Below the pieces are notes generated by a model. It worked only from the letters and a program-made list of their open reading frames with translations. It was not told the DNA's origin and made no database searches. From the NCBI GenBank assembly GCA_016705695.1, contig JADJLA010000018.1:296765-360764 (forward strand): a stretch of DNA of 64,000 bases, written 5' to 3'. The DNA is from Sphingobacteriaceae bacterium (GTDB taxonomy: Bacteria > Bacteroidota > Bacteroidia > B-17B0 > Aurantibacillaceae). Below, piece by piece: positions 52,222 to 60,510 of this stretch. Position numbers and translations under genes: made by a program. How positions within the stretch are numbered: position 1 is the stretch's first letter; the number at the start of each line of letters is the position of its first letter.

Positions 52222-53388
52222 TTACTGAGTAATCCCTAATTTTTTTGCGATTGCTGGCGGAATAGCTTTTTTATGCAACATAATACTAGTTGTTTTTAGA
52301 AGCACATAACTTTCGCTCGCGTAAAAATAGCCATCGCAATCATTGCGTTTTGTTCCCCAACTATTTTTAATGGTATAATATAAAGTTCCGTTTTGATCTT
52401 TAACAGTGCCAATTGCATGCATACCATGATCATCTTGCGTGTCGTAATCATTAAATTGTTTTTGGCGGAGCTCGGCAGTGATGGTGAGTTGTTTGTGCGG
52501 CTTAATGGACAGCAAGGCTTTTTCCATTTCGGTCATTGTGTCAAATGATTTCTCGGGAACAACCGCTAATCCTTCTTTGAACATAAACCCTTTTTCAGAA
52601 ACATCGGCACCCCACGCAAAAGTGAAACCATTATTGATAGCATATAACATAGTTTCTTGTAATTCATTCAAAGGAAGATTATGAACACCTTCCCATGCCC
52701 AATTATCAGGGATCTCAATAACAAATTTTTCGTAGTATGGGTGATGTGTAAACGAAGTAAGCACAACATAATCGTCGGGCACAATTCCGGTTGCATCAGC
52801 ATACGTTCGCGGAGTATAACTCTTTCCTTTATAATCAAACTTCTCAGGAGCTTTTCCTAAAAAATTATCGCAAGCATCTTCAATAGTTTTGATCATGAAA
52901 TCAAAATCGATCTTTTGAGTACTTGGATCAGCCGCAGGTTTTGCAATGGCTTTAATTGTGCCTTCTAATATTCCATGATTATGTGGATCTTTCGAATTCT
53001 TTTTTCCTGTATATAGATCCTCCGGAACCATACCATGATCTTTTATTACACGCAAAACATCCGGAAATCCACCGCCTTCGGCTAAATTATTATTGCCATG
53101 CATACGAATGTAATGTTGTGCTTTTAAAGGATAGATTTTACGCACTACAAACATTTCACTCAAGTTGAAGTCTTTTCCTTTGCCCAAACGGGTAATTTCA
53201 CTTTCAAAAAAAGACAAGGAAGAAAAAGACCAACACGTACTTGTGCGCTCCTGATTTTGTACAGGGCTTGCTTCTATTGATTTTACAATGGTAAATGTAT
53301 ATTCACTATTTGATTTATTAGTTTTTGTTTGTGCGTTCAGTATAGATCCTATCGCAAGGGCGCAGGCCACTAAAAAATATGTTTTCAT
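52222..53388 (-). CDS. Secreted C1-family cysteine peptidase (bleomycin hydrolase-like)
   Basis: 388 residues: signal peptide (YFLVACALAIGSILNAQ), then QERTSTCWSFSSLSFFESEI with the catalytic Cys, DDHGMHAIGTVKDQNG with the His and YTIKNSWGTKRNDCDGYF with the Asn. This fits the PepC/bleomycin hydrolase branch of papain-like peptidases, here exported to the periplasm or surface. No sorting domain is present at the C-terminus. Its start overlaps the stop of the upstream membrane protein gene by 4 bases, suggesting coupling. Confidence 0.9.
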   Translation of the reverse strand: MKTYFLVACALAIGSILNAQTKTNKSNSEYTFTIVKSIEASPVQNQERTSTCWSFSSLSFFESEITRLGKGKDFNLSEMFVVRKIYPLKAQHYIRMHGNNNLAEGGGFPDVLRVIKDHGMVPEDLYTGKKNSKDPHNHGILEGTIKAIAKPAADPSTQKIDFDFMIKTIEDACDNFLGKAPEKFDYKGKSYTPRTYADATGIVPDDYVVLTSFTHHPYYEKFVIEIPDNWAWEGVHNLPLNELQETMLYAINNGFTFAWGADVSEKGFMFKEGLAVVPEKSFDTMTEMEKALLSIKPHKQLTITAELRQKQFNDYDTQDDHGMHAIGTVKDQNGTLYYTIKNSWGTKRNDCDGYFYASESYVLLKTTSIMLHKKAIPPAIAKKLGITQ

Positions 53389-53771
53389 TTGTTGGATGTT
53401 TTAGAGCTTACAATTTTAATTAAAAAAACTATTTCAAAAAAGGCAAATAACATATAATGGATCATAAAATGCACCATGAACCATTTTTTAGTTCCGGGAA
53501 ATGTTAAACAGTATATTAAAAAGGCCACGCCCGAAACAAGTAATCTGCCAAGAGAAATACTCATTAAGTTAGAAGCAAGCATTTTAGGGTCGGGATCAAT
53601 AAATGCAATAACGCCTAATACAATTGCCACTGCCAAATGAAACACGATGCTAAATATCCAATGTGTATTTTGAGGTGATCCGGAAAATAAATACAAGATC
53701 AGAATGGATGAAAAAGTAGAACCAAGTGTTGCAAAAATAACCGGCTTAATGATATTATTTATCTTGGTCAT
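53385..53771 (-). CDS. Small four-span membrane protein (AtpI-like position)
   Basis: 128 residues from the ATG at 53771; a start at 53786 is possible. There are four hydrophobic segments (VIFATLGSTFSSILILYLF, WIFSIVFHLAVAIVLGVIAFI, LGRLLVSGVAFLIYCLTF, VHFMIHYMLFAFFEIVFLI). I do not recognise the family by sequence. A small membrane protein in this position, after porW, bactofilin and atpZ, usually precedes atpB in Bacteroidota and may act as the second AtpI-like factor. Here a peptidase gene follows instead of atpB. Confidence 0.65.
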   Translation of the reverse strand: MTKINNIIKPVIFATLGSTFSSILILYLFSGSPQNTHWIFSIVFHLAVAIVLGVIAFIDPDPKMLASNLMSISLGRLLVSGVAFLIYCLTFPGTKKWFMVHFMIHYMLFAFFEIVFLIKIVSSKTSNK

Positions 53772-54009
53772 TTTTTGAAGTGTCAATTACATCTTTTATC
53801 ACAACATACAAAGCAATTCCGATGCCTAAAAGCGATAGTACTATTGTGTAATAAGGACGCTGCGTTTTAAAATGATCGTCTAATTTAACTCCACCCCAAG
53901 TGCTTAAACCAATAATTGCGCCCATTTGAATGGCAATGTTGCTAAAACGTAAAAAGGGGTTAGAGCGCATCTTAGAATTAGCTTTCGTATCTTTGCCTGT
54001 CTTTTTCAT
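53755..54009 (-). CDS. AtpZ/AtpI family protein
   Basis: 84 residues, two spans: FSNIAIQMGAIIGLSTWGGVKLD and YYTIVLSLLGIGIALYVVIKDV, with a Lys-rich N-terminus. This is the AtpZ/AtpI pattern; such proteins assist ATP synthase assembly or ion supply. The downstream membrane protein gene begins inside it. The ATG (54009) lies in one arm of a hairpin-repeat element, so translation may be controlled by it; an in-frame Met at residue 14 is an alternative start. Confidence 0.75.
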   Translation of the reverse strand: MKKTGKDTKANSKMRSNPFLRFSNIAIQMGAIIGLSTWGGVKLDDHFKTQRPYYTIVLSLLGIGIALYVVIKDVIDTSKNDQDK

Positions 54010-54081
54010 TCACACTTCGTTGCTTTTCTTATCCAGACTCACTGGTATGAATTGCGAAAAGCGCCTCGTTTGAATGAAAAA
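54002..54081. repeat. Hairpin-repeat element, copy 3, over the atpZ start
   Basis: Core CTTCGTTGCTTTTCTT (from 54015) and GAAAAGCGCCTCGT (54056-54069) enclose an imperfect hairpin (ATCCAGAC/GGTATGAAT). It is flanked by perfect 11-bp arms TTTTTCATTCA (54002-54012) and TGAATGAAAAA (54071-54081). It is the same family as 13665-13829 and 25275-25440. The left arm contains the complement of the atpZ ATG (54007-54009). Confidence 0.7.
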
Positions 54082-54121
54082 TCCATTGCAAATATTCTGA
54101 AATGTATTTCTAAGAAGCGCT

Positions 54122-54529
54122 CTAGGCTGTTTGCGAGGCAACTGCTTTTTGCTCATTTTTTTGACTGATATTTTTTACAAGAGCGCCCATATTACAAGTG
54201 CCCGTAAAAATAGCGCCAGCTTCAATGGCTAATTTACTAGTGATGATATCGCCATTGATCTTTGCAGTACTTTTTAAAGAAAGTGTTTCGTTAATATTAA
54301 CGGTACCTTTTACTTCTCCGCTCAAGTCGGCATTGGTACATTGTATATTACCTTCAATTCGGCCGGTATTACCTAAAACAAGTTTACCTGAAATAGTGAT
54401 ATTGCCTACCAAAAGTCCGTCGATCCTAAAGTCGCCATTAGAATTGATGTCGCCATTGATTTTAGTGCCTGAACCTAACAGGTTTATAGAACCGGCATCT
54501 ACACTTTGATTTTTTGTTGATTTAAACAT
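54122..54529 (-). CDS. Bactofilin (polymer-forming cytoskeletal protein)
   Basis: 135 residues. The repetitive pattern GSGTKINGDINSNGDFRIDGLLVGNIT, GKLVLGNTGRIEGNIQCTNADLSGEV and KSTAKINGDIITSKLAIEAGAIFTG is the right-handed beta-helix of bactofilins, which polymerise into filaments at the membrane without nucleotide. It lies between porW and atpZ on the same strand, an arrangement I believe is conserved in Bacteroidota. Confidence 0.9.
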   Translation of the reverse strand: MFKSTKNQSVDAGSINLLGSGTKINGDINSNGDFRIDGLLVGNITISGKLVLGNTGRIEGNIQCTNADLSGEVKGTVNINETLSLKSTAKINGDIITSKLAIEAGAIFTGTCNMGALVKNISQKNEQKAVASQTA

Positions 54530-54574
54530 GGGCCGTAATTTTATACAAGATACGAAATTTGGGCTAAAGACAAG

Positions 54575-57253
54575 CTATTTTAGTTTATCTGGAGTAGCTA
54601 ATATACTGTTATCCAAGCTTTTATAATTGTCGTTATAAAAAAATTGGTAGCCGCTGAGGTTCTTTTTACTATAGAACATAGGCATATTTTCGGCCGAGAC
54701 TATGAGTAAGGTAAAGAGTTCTTTTTTAAGATCGTCTTTAAAAAGATCTTTATCGTCTTTCATGTTGTCTCTAAATTTTATGGCTTCAATGGCGCTATCA
54801 AAACTTTTTAAGATAATGAGTTGCATTTTTGGTCCAAACAATGTGCTTTCGATATTGAACACTTTATTACTGTAATATTTTTTTGCGAAGACATCGAGTT
54901 TTGATTTAAAGCTATTCGCAATTTTTGGATCATCAGCGCACAGTGCCAACATAAAATGTTGGGTAATAAAATTTATCTGGAACGTATCCTTGCCCATCAC
55001 TTTTATTTTTGGCGCGTCACTAAAGGCCTCCGGATTTTTTTGTTTTGCAATACTATTCAAAATATCTTTTGATAAAGGCGCAACATCCGATTTAGGATAC
55101 ATGGCCACAATTTGTTTTAACGCTACTTCCAAAGAATCAAGTCCTTTTAATTTGCCTAAGCTCATGGCTTTTATAAATTCGAACTTTGGCAAATAAACAT
55201 TCTTGCCAAATTTTGTAATGGCAGCATCGCTTTGCGAATATGAATCGGAATAATTACCGGCAGTGTACGAAGCATAAACAACTGCGTAATCTTTTTCTAC
55301 ATCGCTCAATACACTTTGTTTTTCTTCAGCGTATTTAGGATTTTTGATCAACTGCGCAAATTCGCTATTAGGATAATCGTTCAATATCTTGTTCTTATAG
55401 AACTCGGCTTTATCCGCATTTTTTTCTTTTTCGTAAATGCGAAATAATTGATAGTAAGTGTTCAGTAAATATTTATGCGTACTATAACGGAATTTAATTC
55501 TTCAAATGCAGCAATTGATTTTTTATTATTACTCAGATCTTCTTTGTAGGTTGTTCCTAATAAATAAAAAGCTTCAATGATCTTATCATTACTTACTTTC
55601 AAAAGCGAATCGGTTACCGGTAAATTCTTTAAATAATATTCTTTTGTTTTCTTAGGATCTTTGTTTGCGGTTTTATCTTTGGGATCCTTATTGGGGTCTG
55701 TAGAATTGTTTGCATTAGGATCATCTATTGTAAGGGCTTTGTTCGATCGGCGCCAGTTGTCCTCATTTTTGCGATTACCCCACTTTTTACCAAAATCGGC
55801 AATACCAAAACTAATTGTGTTTTGATTGTAGAAGTAAAATGTATTTTGATTACCCATTGGAAGATTTGGGTCGGCCGCTAAATTTGTGTTGCTGCCAACG
55901 CTTTGCGCATTTGCCAATAATCGTTCTTTTTCTTCACGCGCACGCTCTTCATCTTCTTCCATTTTTTTGATGATCTTTTCTACCATCGCCGCTTTTTCGG
56001 CATCACTCATTTTCGCAAAACGCTGCAAGCTATCTTCGCGCTTTATCGTTTTTAAATAACTCACCAAGTTATCAAGGGTTTTTTGCCTTGCTACAATGTT
56101 CTTATAATTTGGATGATCGTTAGGCAGTGTTGTAAGTGTACTATCATAATACGCTTGCGCAATTGGGTAATTGGTCATTTCAAAATTGATCTCACCCAAT
56201 TTTAAATACGATAATGCTTTTTGACTCGGGTTTACCGTACTGGTTTGAACCGACTTCTTATAATAAAAAACAGCCTTGTCAATATTCTTTTCTTTTTCTT
56301 CAATTTCTCCAAGGGTATAAAAAAATAACATCGTAGTAATCGGCATTTTTAAATTCGCGACCCATTTTCAAAAGACCTTTTTTGGTTTTTTCCGAATCCA
56401 TTCGTTTTACATCCAGCAAGCGTGCCAATTTGATCTTGCTATAAAACACCATTTCGTAATTTGGTTTTAAGCGAATGGTGTATTCGTAAAAGCGACGTGC
56501 GCGTTTATAATCTTTCTGCTCTTCGAGCATTTGCGCAATAATGAATGAATAACGTGCGCGTTTTTTGCGCGGCGTACCGTTTATGAGTTTGCGATTATTG
56601 GCAGCCTCCATTAATTTAGAAGAAGCCTCGGTAAGCAATCCTTTACGAAAATAATAATCAGCTTCCAGCGCAGGTAATTCTTTTTTAATTCGCGCAGGTA
56701 ATTTCTTTTCGTTCTTTAGTAATGAAATGATAGGAGCTGCGCTACTTACTGCACCAACTTCATTATACGATTTAATAAGCCACACCATGGCATCGTATTT
56801 ATCTTTGGAATGATTGTAAGCACTTACAACATATTCAAAAGCTTCAATACCAGAAAAGAATTCGCGTTTATAAAAACGCGAGATGCCAATGTTGATCCAA
56901 TTATTATCTATCCATTTTCCGGAAGCGGGAATGGTATTGTCTTTTGAATCTTTGATAGCATGACGTTGAATACACGTTGTTGATTTTTTTATGGCCTTAT
57001 CAAATTCAGGAAAAGTTGTTTTTGCTTTTTCGTGTGTAGGGTAAACGTAAACGGGTAAAGTTTTATCGTAGTTCTCTTTATTATTATTTTCAATTTTAAA
57101 AACGCCGTCTTTTATACTTTCGGTAGAATAATAATAGCCGTTATAACGCGCAGTTAAATTATGGAAGCCTCTTGAAACCACCGTGTTCTTTTTTGTAGAA
57201 CATGAAGCCAAAAGCAAGATGAAGCTGAGATATGTGAAAAGCCTGAAATTCAC
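54575..57253 (-). CDS. porW: T9SS/gliding TPR lipoprotein PorW/SprE, interrupted by two indels
   Basis: About 890 residues once reconstructed, the size of SprE. A lipoprotein signal (LSFILLLASCSTKKNTVVSRGFHNLTARYN) is followed by TPR repeats throughout. The sequence falls into three frames. One extra A in the A7 run at 56319-56325 separates DYYDVIF from YTLGEIEEKEKN. One missing G at 55489-55490 separates FEELNS from RYSTHKYLLNTYYQLF. Correcting both gives one continuous protein. PorW links the PorL-M motor to PorK-N in the T9SS, so it serves the sorting-domain proteins encoded nearby. Neighbours bactofilin and atpZ support the identity. Confidence 0.85.
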
Positions 57254-57344
57254 TCTTTTACTTTAACGAAAGAACGGTAAAAATAGTATATTTTTTACAC
57301 TATTAAAGGGAAAAAAGTGTTAAGCTGCCCTTTAAGAGAGCTGT

Positions 57345-57380
57345 TTTACAGCTAAATAGGCCATTAGGCCTATGTACATG
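57345..57380 (-). pseudogene. Fossil of the 3' end of an M20 amidohydrolase gene
   Basis: On the minus strand this segment reads ATAGGCCTAATGGCCTATTT and goes on to encode GLMAYLAVKQLS then stop. It differs at one base over about 28 from the 3' end of the M20 gene (GLMAYLAVKQLM, 61677-61715). Nothing upstream of it is recognisable as M20. Confidence 0.5.
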
Positions 57381-57383
57381 AAA

Positions 57384-57412
57384 AAAGCCCGTTCTTTTTT
57401 AGAACGGGCTTT
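57384..57412 (-). terminator. Terminator after the S74-domain gene
   Basis: AAAGCCCGTTCT pairs with AGAACGGGCTTT around five T, a 12-bp stem with T-run on the minus strand, 22 bases after the stop of the gene at 57434. Confidence 0.88.
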
Positions 57413-57433
57413 CTTTGATAGAAACTTGTAAAA

Positions 57434-60400
57434 CTAATTCTGTTTTACCATCTTCTTAGTATCAACTGTTTTCCCATCTACAATTAAACTGTACATGTAT
57501 AATCCATTTGAAAGATCGTTAGCAAATACATTTACCTGACCGAGACCTTTTTTAGTGATGTCAACCGTTTTGATGATCTTGCCATCAATAGTTTTAAATA
57601 CTAATTGAGCAAAGCCATATTTTTCAGGAACGTTGTAAGTAATGGTTGTTTGTTCTGCAAAGGGATTTGGTTTGTTTTGATCAAGAACGATCATGTCAAT
57701 ATCACTTAGGTTAACATTGATCTGAGACAATGCATTTGGATCATTTCCGTTAATGCCAGTTTGTTTAGCCGCACTGTTTGAACAACATGAACTTACTGTT
57801 TGAGTAAGTGCGGTAATTAAACTATCTAGCTTTTGATTTTGAGCAGATAATTGTTGAACGGCACGTATTAAAACAGGAATTAACTGCGTGTACTCTACAG
57901 TTGAATACGTAAACGCAGGATAAGTAGTGCTACCAATTGTACGCTCCGGTTGAGTTGCTGAGCTTACAATTACAGGCATAACGGTTTGAACATTTTGCGC
58001 AACTAAACCGTATTGCAATCCACTAGGTAAATTCATTTGTGGATACTGTGTAAGTTTATAGTCAAAAGTTTTTGGCTTTAACTGATTAATTATTCCTAAA
58101 GCATTTGGAATGCTGTCGAAGTTTTGTTTTAATAGTTGGTCACTAGGAAAATATGAGCCTGTTGTAAAAACATCCCCATTAAAATAGCCGGCAAAGTCTA
58201 TACCATTCGATGGCGCTACACCATAAACACCATAACTAAAAGCCGTTCCCGTTGAAGCCGGAACTTCTCCGTAAACACCAAAATTTAATGAGGGTGAGTT
58301 TCTTGCATCTCCGTACACACCATAGTTAGCAGAATTAGGGAATGCTGCATTGTTAACAGCAAGATCGGAAATTCCGGCAACACCCATATTGTATCTTGAA
58401 GGACCGAAGTTGTTTGGAAAAGCTAATGGACTCATTCTGCCAAATACGCCGATATTGCTCCAAGATCCAAAGCCTTCAAATACACCTCCAGCGTTGATTG
58501 GAGAATTAGGAACGTTAGTGGCTATTAGACCTCGCGCTTCACCAAATACACCACCTGTCATATTAAGAAGACTAGTCACTGGACTAATATTAGTATTTTT
58601 AAAGTGGCCGGCATAGTTATTATCCGGTACATTTGTAACGGTTTGTGACTCTAAGACGCTAAACTTTGCTACAGGTAAAGTTGATCCGCAAGGATACCCA
58701 ATAGAAACCATGTCTTGTTGAATAGCTGGATTTGTTGTGATTTGAGATTGACCAGTAAAACGATATTTAAACGTTCCTAATGGCATTTCGAAATCACCGG
58801 TTAAAGCGCTTGGTGTTAAAGATGATGTACATAAATTACCAAAAGTTGTTTGAGTTGGCACCGGTGTTAGAATAACATCACCAGCTAAATTTACTGAAAG
58901 GACTTTGTTGATTGTATTAGGTAAAGTAGGTGGATTTCCTGCAAGATCGGTTAAGCGCAAACCGCTTAACGGATTTGGACCTGTATTGTTGTCAACTTCT
59001 AATCGATTATTTGGAACACACGCATTAATTGGTAAACCAATTCCAACACTTCCAGTTGCCCCTGCCCAAATTGTATTAAATCCATTCATTGGAATCTGAC
59101 GATTGTTCAGAAGTTGTGCCGCTGTTACTTGTGTTGGAGTTGCCGGGCAATTTGCACCTAATTGAACGGTTCCATTTAAAACGCTCAAACCGTTATTGGC
59201 GTTTGCTATTGTGTTTATCATTACAACGTCGCCATTCTTATCTGTTGTTAGAACTTTAGCAGGGTCAATTTGGTTTGTAGCATTTGGTACCTGAACAAGA
59301 TCGTTAGAAGTTAAAAAAGTAAATCGCAAACCGCTTGCCCCACCAATAGTTACATTACCAAAATTTGGATTACCTACAGGATTACCAAGAGGATTAAAAT
59401 AAGGATCAATCGCCCACGCTGTTATTTCATAACGATTATTAGGACGTTGCGCAGGGTTTGCAGGATTACCCATAAATAAATTACTTCCTATTCGTACACG
59501 ACCATTAGCCGACATATACATGTTTACAGTATTACTATTTTGCCAACTAAAAATAGGGCGATTAATTACTGAACTTGCTAACGTGGCATTAAGGGGGTTT
59601 GGTAAATTTGCATTTACCGTCCAATCACGGGCTGCAACAAAGCGCACTACGGGAAGATTACTTGGAGCATCTTGATTATTATGTATAGCTCCAAGCATTT
59701 GTAGTGCAGGGGAAAGTTGAAATTGCTGGTTTATATTGCCAAAAAAACATGGCAAAAATTGATTAGCTACAGCAGTTGCATTCATCATACCCATTTGTAC
59801 ATTGGTTGCAGTTATTGTCGATGCAGGAGGATCGAAAATGTCGCTTGGTTTAGCCATAAAAAATTCTTCTCCTCCTTGAAAAGCAGGCGTCAACATTTCT
59901 ATATGTGAACGCGGATTTGACTTATTTAAGCCAATATATCCATCCGTTATTCTGGTAGGGGCAGGAAGAGGCGCAGCCTGAAATGTTTGCCCGTTTTGTA
60001 AACGAAACCATTCGTACGGTAATAAATTTGGAGAGTTTGTATTTGAGTTTGGTGCTAACATTAATATTGGTGCGGTTTCAAACTGTTCCAGTCTTGCATC
60101 GCCCTGTGGACCATTTGGATTATTAACGCTGCTATTACCAATTCTAAATCCATCGGTATTTGAAGGACCCGTAAAAGGGTTTGTGAAACGCAAATAATTA
60201 TTGATATTATTTGGATCAATTTGATGTAAATGCAAACGGTCTATAGGTACAAATCCGGTTAAATCATTGCCCATTCCAATCCGTCCTGAATTTTGATTGC
60301 CGGGACCATTATTAATGATCATACGGGTGAAGTTGGTGGTTGCAAATAAAATTGGTTGATTTCCTTGATGCTGAATTCTTACAGGGAATGGATTTACTGC

Positions 60401-60508
60401 GGACCACCCGACATAGTCAGTTGGAATCCCAACATTAAACGGAGTTGTTACTTGAGCATTGTATTGCAGAAGACAAAGTAACATCAATAATAATAGTTTT
60501 GTTCTCAT
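57434..60508 (-). CDS. T9SS-secreted protein with S74 intramolecular chaperone domain
   Basis: 1024 residues: signal peptide (LLLLMLLCLLQYNAQ), a long low-complexity region rich in Asn, Pro, Thr and Gly up to about residue 780, then a Peptidase S74-like domain (SDQLLKQNFDSIPNALGIINQLKPK ... GLQYGLVAQNVQTVMP ... STVEYTQLIPVLIRAVQQL) and a type A T9SS sorting domain (NKPNPFAEQTTITYNV ... SNGLYMYSLIVDGKTVDTKKMVKQN). In phage tailspikes S74 domains trimerise the protein and then cut themselves off; the conserved Ser and Lys of SDxxLKxN are here. It sits 2 bases after the gene at 60511, in one operon. Confidence 0.88.
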   Translation of the reverse strand: MRTKLLLLMLLCLLQYNAQVTTPFNVGIPTDYVGWSAVNPFPVRIQHQGNQPILFATTNFTRMIINNGPGNQNSGRIGMGNDLTGFVPIDRLHLHQIDPNNINNYLRFTNPFTGPSNTDGFRIGNSSVNNPNGPQGDARLEQFETAPILMLAPNSNTNSPNLLPYEWFRLQNGQTFQAAPLPAPTRITDGYIGLNKSNPRSHIEMLTPAFQGGEEFFMAKPSDIFDPPASTITATNVQMGMMNATAVANQFLPCFFGNINQQFQLSPALQMLGAIHNNQDAPSNLPVVRFVAARDWTVNANLPNPLNATLASSVINRPIFSWQNSNTVNMYMSANGRVRIGSNLFMGNPANPAQRPNNRYEITAWAIDPYFNPLGNPVGNPNFGNVTIGGASGLRFTFLTSNDLVQVPNATNQIDPAKVLTTDKNGDVVMINTIANANNGLSVLNGTVQLGANCPATPTQVTAAQLLNNRQIPMNGFNTIWAGATGSVGIGLPINACVPNNRLEVDNNTGPNPLSGLRLTDLAGNPPTLPNTINKVLSVNLAGDVILTPVPTQTTFGNLCTSSLTPSALTGDFEMPLGTFKYRFTGQSQITTNPAIQQDMVSIGYPCGSTLPVAKFSVLESQTVTNVPDNNYAGHFKNTNISPVTSLLNMTGGVFGEARGLIATNVPNSPINAGGVFEGFGSWSNIGVFGRMSPLAFPNNFGPSRYNMGVAGISDLAVNNAAFPNSANYGVYGDARNSPSLNFGVYGEVPASTGTAFSYGVYGVAPSNGIDFAGYFNGDVFTTGSYFPSDQLLKQNFDSIPNALGIINQLKPKTFDYKLTQYPQMNLPSGLQYGLVAQNVQTVMPVIVSSATQPERTIGSTTYPAFTYSTVEYTQLIPVLIRAVQQLSAQNQKLDSLITALTQTVSSCCSNSAAKQTGINGNDPNALSQINVNLSDIDMIVLDQNKPNPFAEQTTITYNVPEKYGFAQLVFKTIDGKIIKTVDITKKGLGQVNVFANDLSNGLYMYSLIVDGKTVDTKKMVKQN

Positions 60509-60510
60509 AT

